Part shown: positions 6,417-7,011 of the stretch, in pieces | Layout of the letters: each line of letters opens with the position of its first letter | Numbering within the stretch: position 1 is the first letter of the stretch | Assembly (NCBI GenBank): GCA_030043255.1 | Contig: JASHYB010000194.1 | Span: 1-7,011 of the forward strand | DNA: 7,011 nt | Source of the DNA: Thermoplasmata archaeon | Lineage (GTDB): Archaea > Thermoplasmatota > Thermoplasmata > Lutacidiplasmatales > UBA184 | Reading direction: 5' to 3' | Translations under genes and position numbers: made by a program | The notes under the pieces: generated by a model | What the model was told of the DNA's origin: nothing | The model's input: only the letters and a program-made list of their open reading frames with translations | Databases searched by the model: none

Positions 6417-6432
6417 TAGACGATAGTCGACA
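6415..6432. promoter_or_regulatory. Putative ArsR operator, distal copy
   Basis: TGTAGACGATAGTCGACA is a dyad with arms TGTaGAC and GTCgACA (6 of 7 pairs) around a 4-base centre. It starts 26 bp from the proximal copy, about two and a half helical turns, and touches the TATA-like box on its upstream side. Binding here could block TBP/TFB access, while the proximal copy blocks the start site. Confidence 0.6.
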
Positions 6433-6664
6433 TGAATCCACGCGACCGCACCGGCCTCGGGTGCGACACGCCTCGGGGGCTGGGCGCCCGGTACGCCGGC
6501 GCGTAGGGCTCAGCGGTCCGGTCGATCGGCCCCGCCGGGGCGGAGCTCCGCGGCGACCGTTCCGCACCGGGGTCCGGGCCCGCCTCAGCGTCGAGAGGCG
6601 CCGGCCTCGCGGGACGGCGGGGTGGGGCGGAGAGGTGAAGGCGGCGGTACAGGTGGGCGGTCGC
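6433..6664. other. Intergenic region between the ars promoter and the GNAT gene
   Basis: No gene I can support lies here. The stretch is very GC-rich and holds short palindromes such as CGGAGCTCCG (6541-6550), which are expected by chance at this composition. A 24-codon frame opens with an ATG at 6432, exactly at the outer edge of the distal operator, and stops at 6506. Its product is Arg/Gly-rich with no recognisable feature. Confidence 0.5.
6632..6638 (+). promoter_or_regulatory. Possible Shine-Dalgarno of the GNAT gene
   Basis: GAGGTGA matches the anti-SD core fully. In-frame starts downstream are GTG at 6653 (14 bases away) and ATG at 6665 (26 bases away), so spacing is longer than usual. 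It may instead point to the GTG start or be coincidental. Confidence 0.3.
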
Positions 6665-7011
6665 ATGGTAGCCGGCGGACGGCGTGGAACGCCTCGAGGT
6701 TCCCGCGCCGGACCGACCGCCGTCGCCCGCGCTCCGGCTCGCGCCAGGTCCCTGAGCTCGAGACCCCTCTCGCCGGAGACCTGGCCGGCGTTCGCCCGTC
6801 TCGTCGAGAAGCACCACGGGATCTTCGGCGGGTGCTGGTGCATCGCCTTCCACCTCGGACCGGGCGAGAACAAGCGCTTCGCCGGGAGGTACCGTGAGCT
6901 GAAGGAGGCCCGGGTGCGCGAGGGCAGGGCGCACGCGGCCCTGGTCTTCGACGGTCCTCAGGCGGTGGGCTGGTGCCAGTACGGCCCCACCGCGGAGCTG
7001 CCCAACATCCG
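6665..7011 (+). CDS. GNAT-family N-acetyltransferase (3' partial)
   Basis: The first 115 residues of a frame that runs off the window end. From residue 33 the product follows a known GNAT subgroup closely: 'RPLSPETWPAFARLVEKHHGIFGGCWCIAFH', then a basic stretch, 'REGRAHAALVFDGPQAVGWCQYGPTAELPNI'. The GGCWC motif (55-59) and 'VGWCQYGP' (101-108) are characteristic. The acetyl-CoA loop (R/QxxGxG/A) would lie beyond the window, so the acetyl-transfer role is by family only and the substrate is unknown. The first 32 residues are Arg/Ala/Gly-rich and unlike the family, so the real start may be later or use a non-ATG codon; GTG 6653 is an alternative further upstream. It diverges from the ars operon. 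It does not resemble the ArsN acetyltransferases, so a link to arsenic is not claimed. Confidence 0.78.
   Translation, partial: MVAGGRRGTPRGSRAGPTAVARAPARARSLSSRPLSPETWPAFARLVEKHHGIFGGCWCIAFHLGPGENKRFAGRYRELKEARVREGRAHAALVFDGPQAVGWCQYGPTAELPNI

Noticed and set aside
6432..6506. A 24-codon plus-strand gene at the outer operator edge
   Set aside because: Too short and compositionally like non-coding sequence; kept only as a promoter-symmetry observation.
5233..6873. A 546-residue version of ArsM starting near 6873
   Set aside because: The upstream half runs through arsR and the intergenic region in another frame and shows no family similarity; the GTG overlapping the arsR stop fits ArsM length and operon structure.
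6665..7011. Assignment of the GNAT gene as arsN, an arsenic-related acetyltransferase
   Set aside because: The visible motifs (GGCWC, VGWCQYGP) belong to a different GNAT subgroup, and the gene is divergent from the operon.
1..7011. Defence system, CRISPR array, mobile element or tRNA
   Set aside because: No repeat-spacer pattern, transposase motif, terminal repeats or cloverleaf could be found by reading both strands.

Overview
The window is very GC-rich and reads as a piece of an archaeal genome, most likely Thermoplasmatota. That placement is an inference. It rests on the first gene, a membrane-anchored surface protein built from 'E.GLP.GT.W' repeats of the kind common in Thermoplasmata secreted proteins. 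It also rests on an arsR promoter whose only A/T-rich box lies about 24-27 nt from the start codon, as expected for a leaderless archaeal transcript. No rRNA, tRNA, CRISPR array or insertion sequence is visible.

Layout. (1) Bases 3-2684, plus strand: the C-terminal 893 residues of a large surface protein, with a Cys-rich head, about seven tandem beta-type repeats, one transmembrane helix and an Arg-rich cytosolic tail. (2) Bases 2685-2930: a convergent intergenic region with a nested hairpin. (3) Bases 2931-3840, minus strand: a SnoaL/NTF2-like gene followed by a DinB-family reading frame that is intact except for two in-frame TAG codons. (4) Bases 3841-4084: a gap with no gene that I can support. 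(5) Bases 4085-6389, minus strand: a compact arsenic operon, arsR-arsM-arsC-aquaporin, with overlaps or gaps of only a few bases. (6) Bases 6389-6432: a control region with two copies of an 18-bp dyad flanking a TATA-like box. (7) Bases 6433-6664: mostly without a supportable gene. (8) Bases 6665-7011, plus strand: the start of a GNAT acetyltransferase that runs off the window.

The arsenic genes form a coherent pathway. ArsC reduces arsenate to arsenite, ArsM methylates arsenite using SAM, and the aquaporin-family channel can let neutral arsenite or methylated species leave. ArsR senses arsenite and represses the set. No ArsB or Acr3 pump is seen here, so this locus appears to rely on methylation plus a channel.

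The most unusual observations are the DinB frame with two amber codons (young pseudogene or amber recoding), the tandem operator/TATA/leaderless-start architecture, and an ArsR that combines an N-terminal Cys pair with a CxC in its DNA-recognition region.
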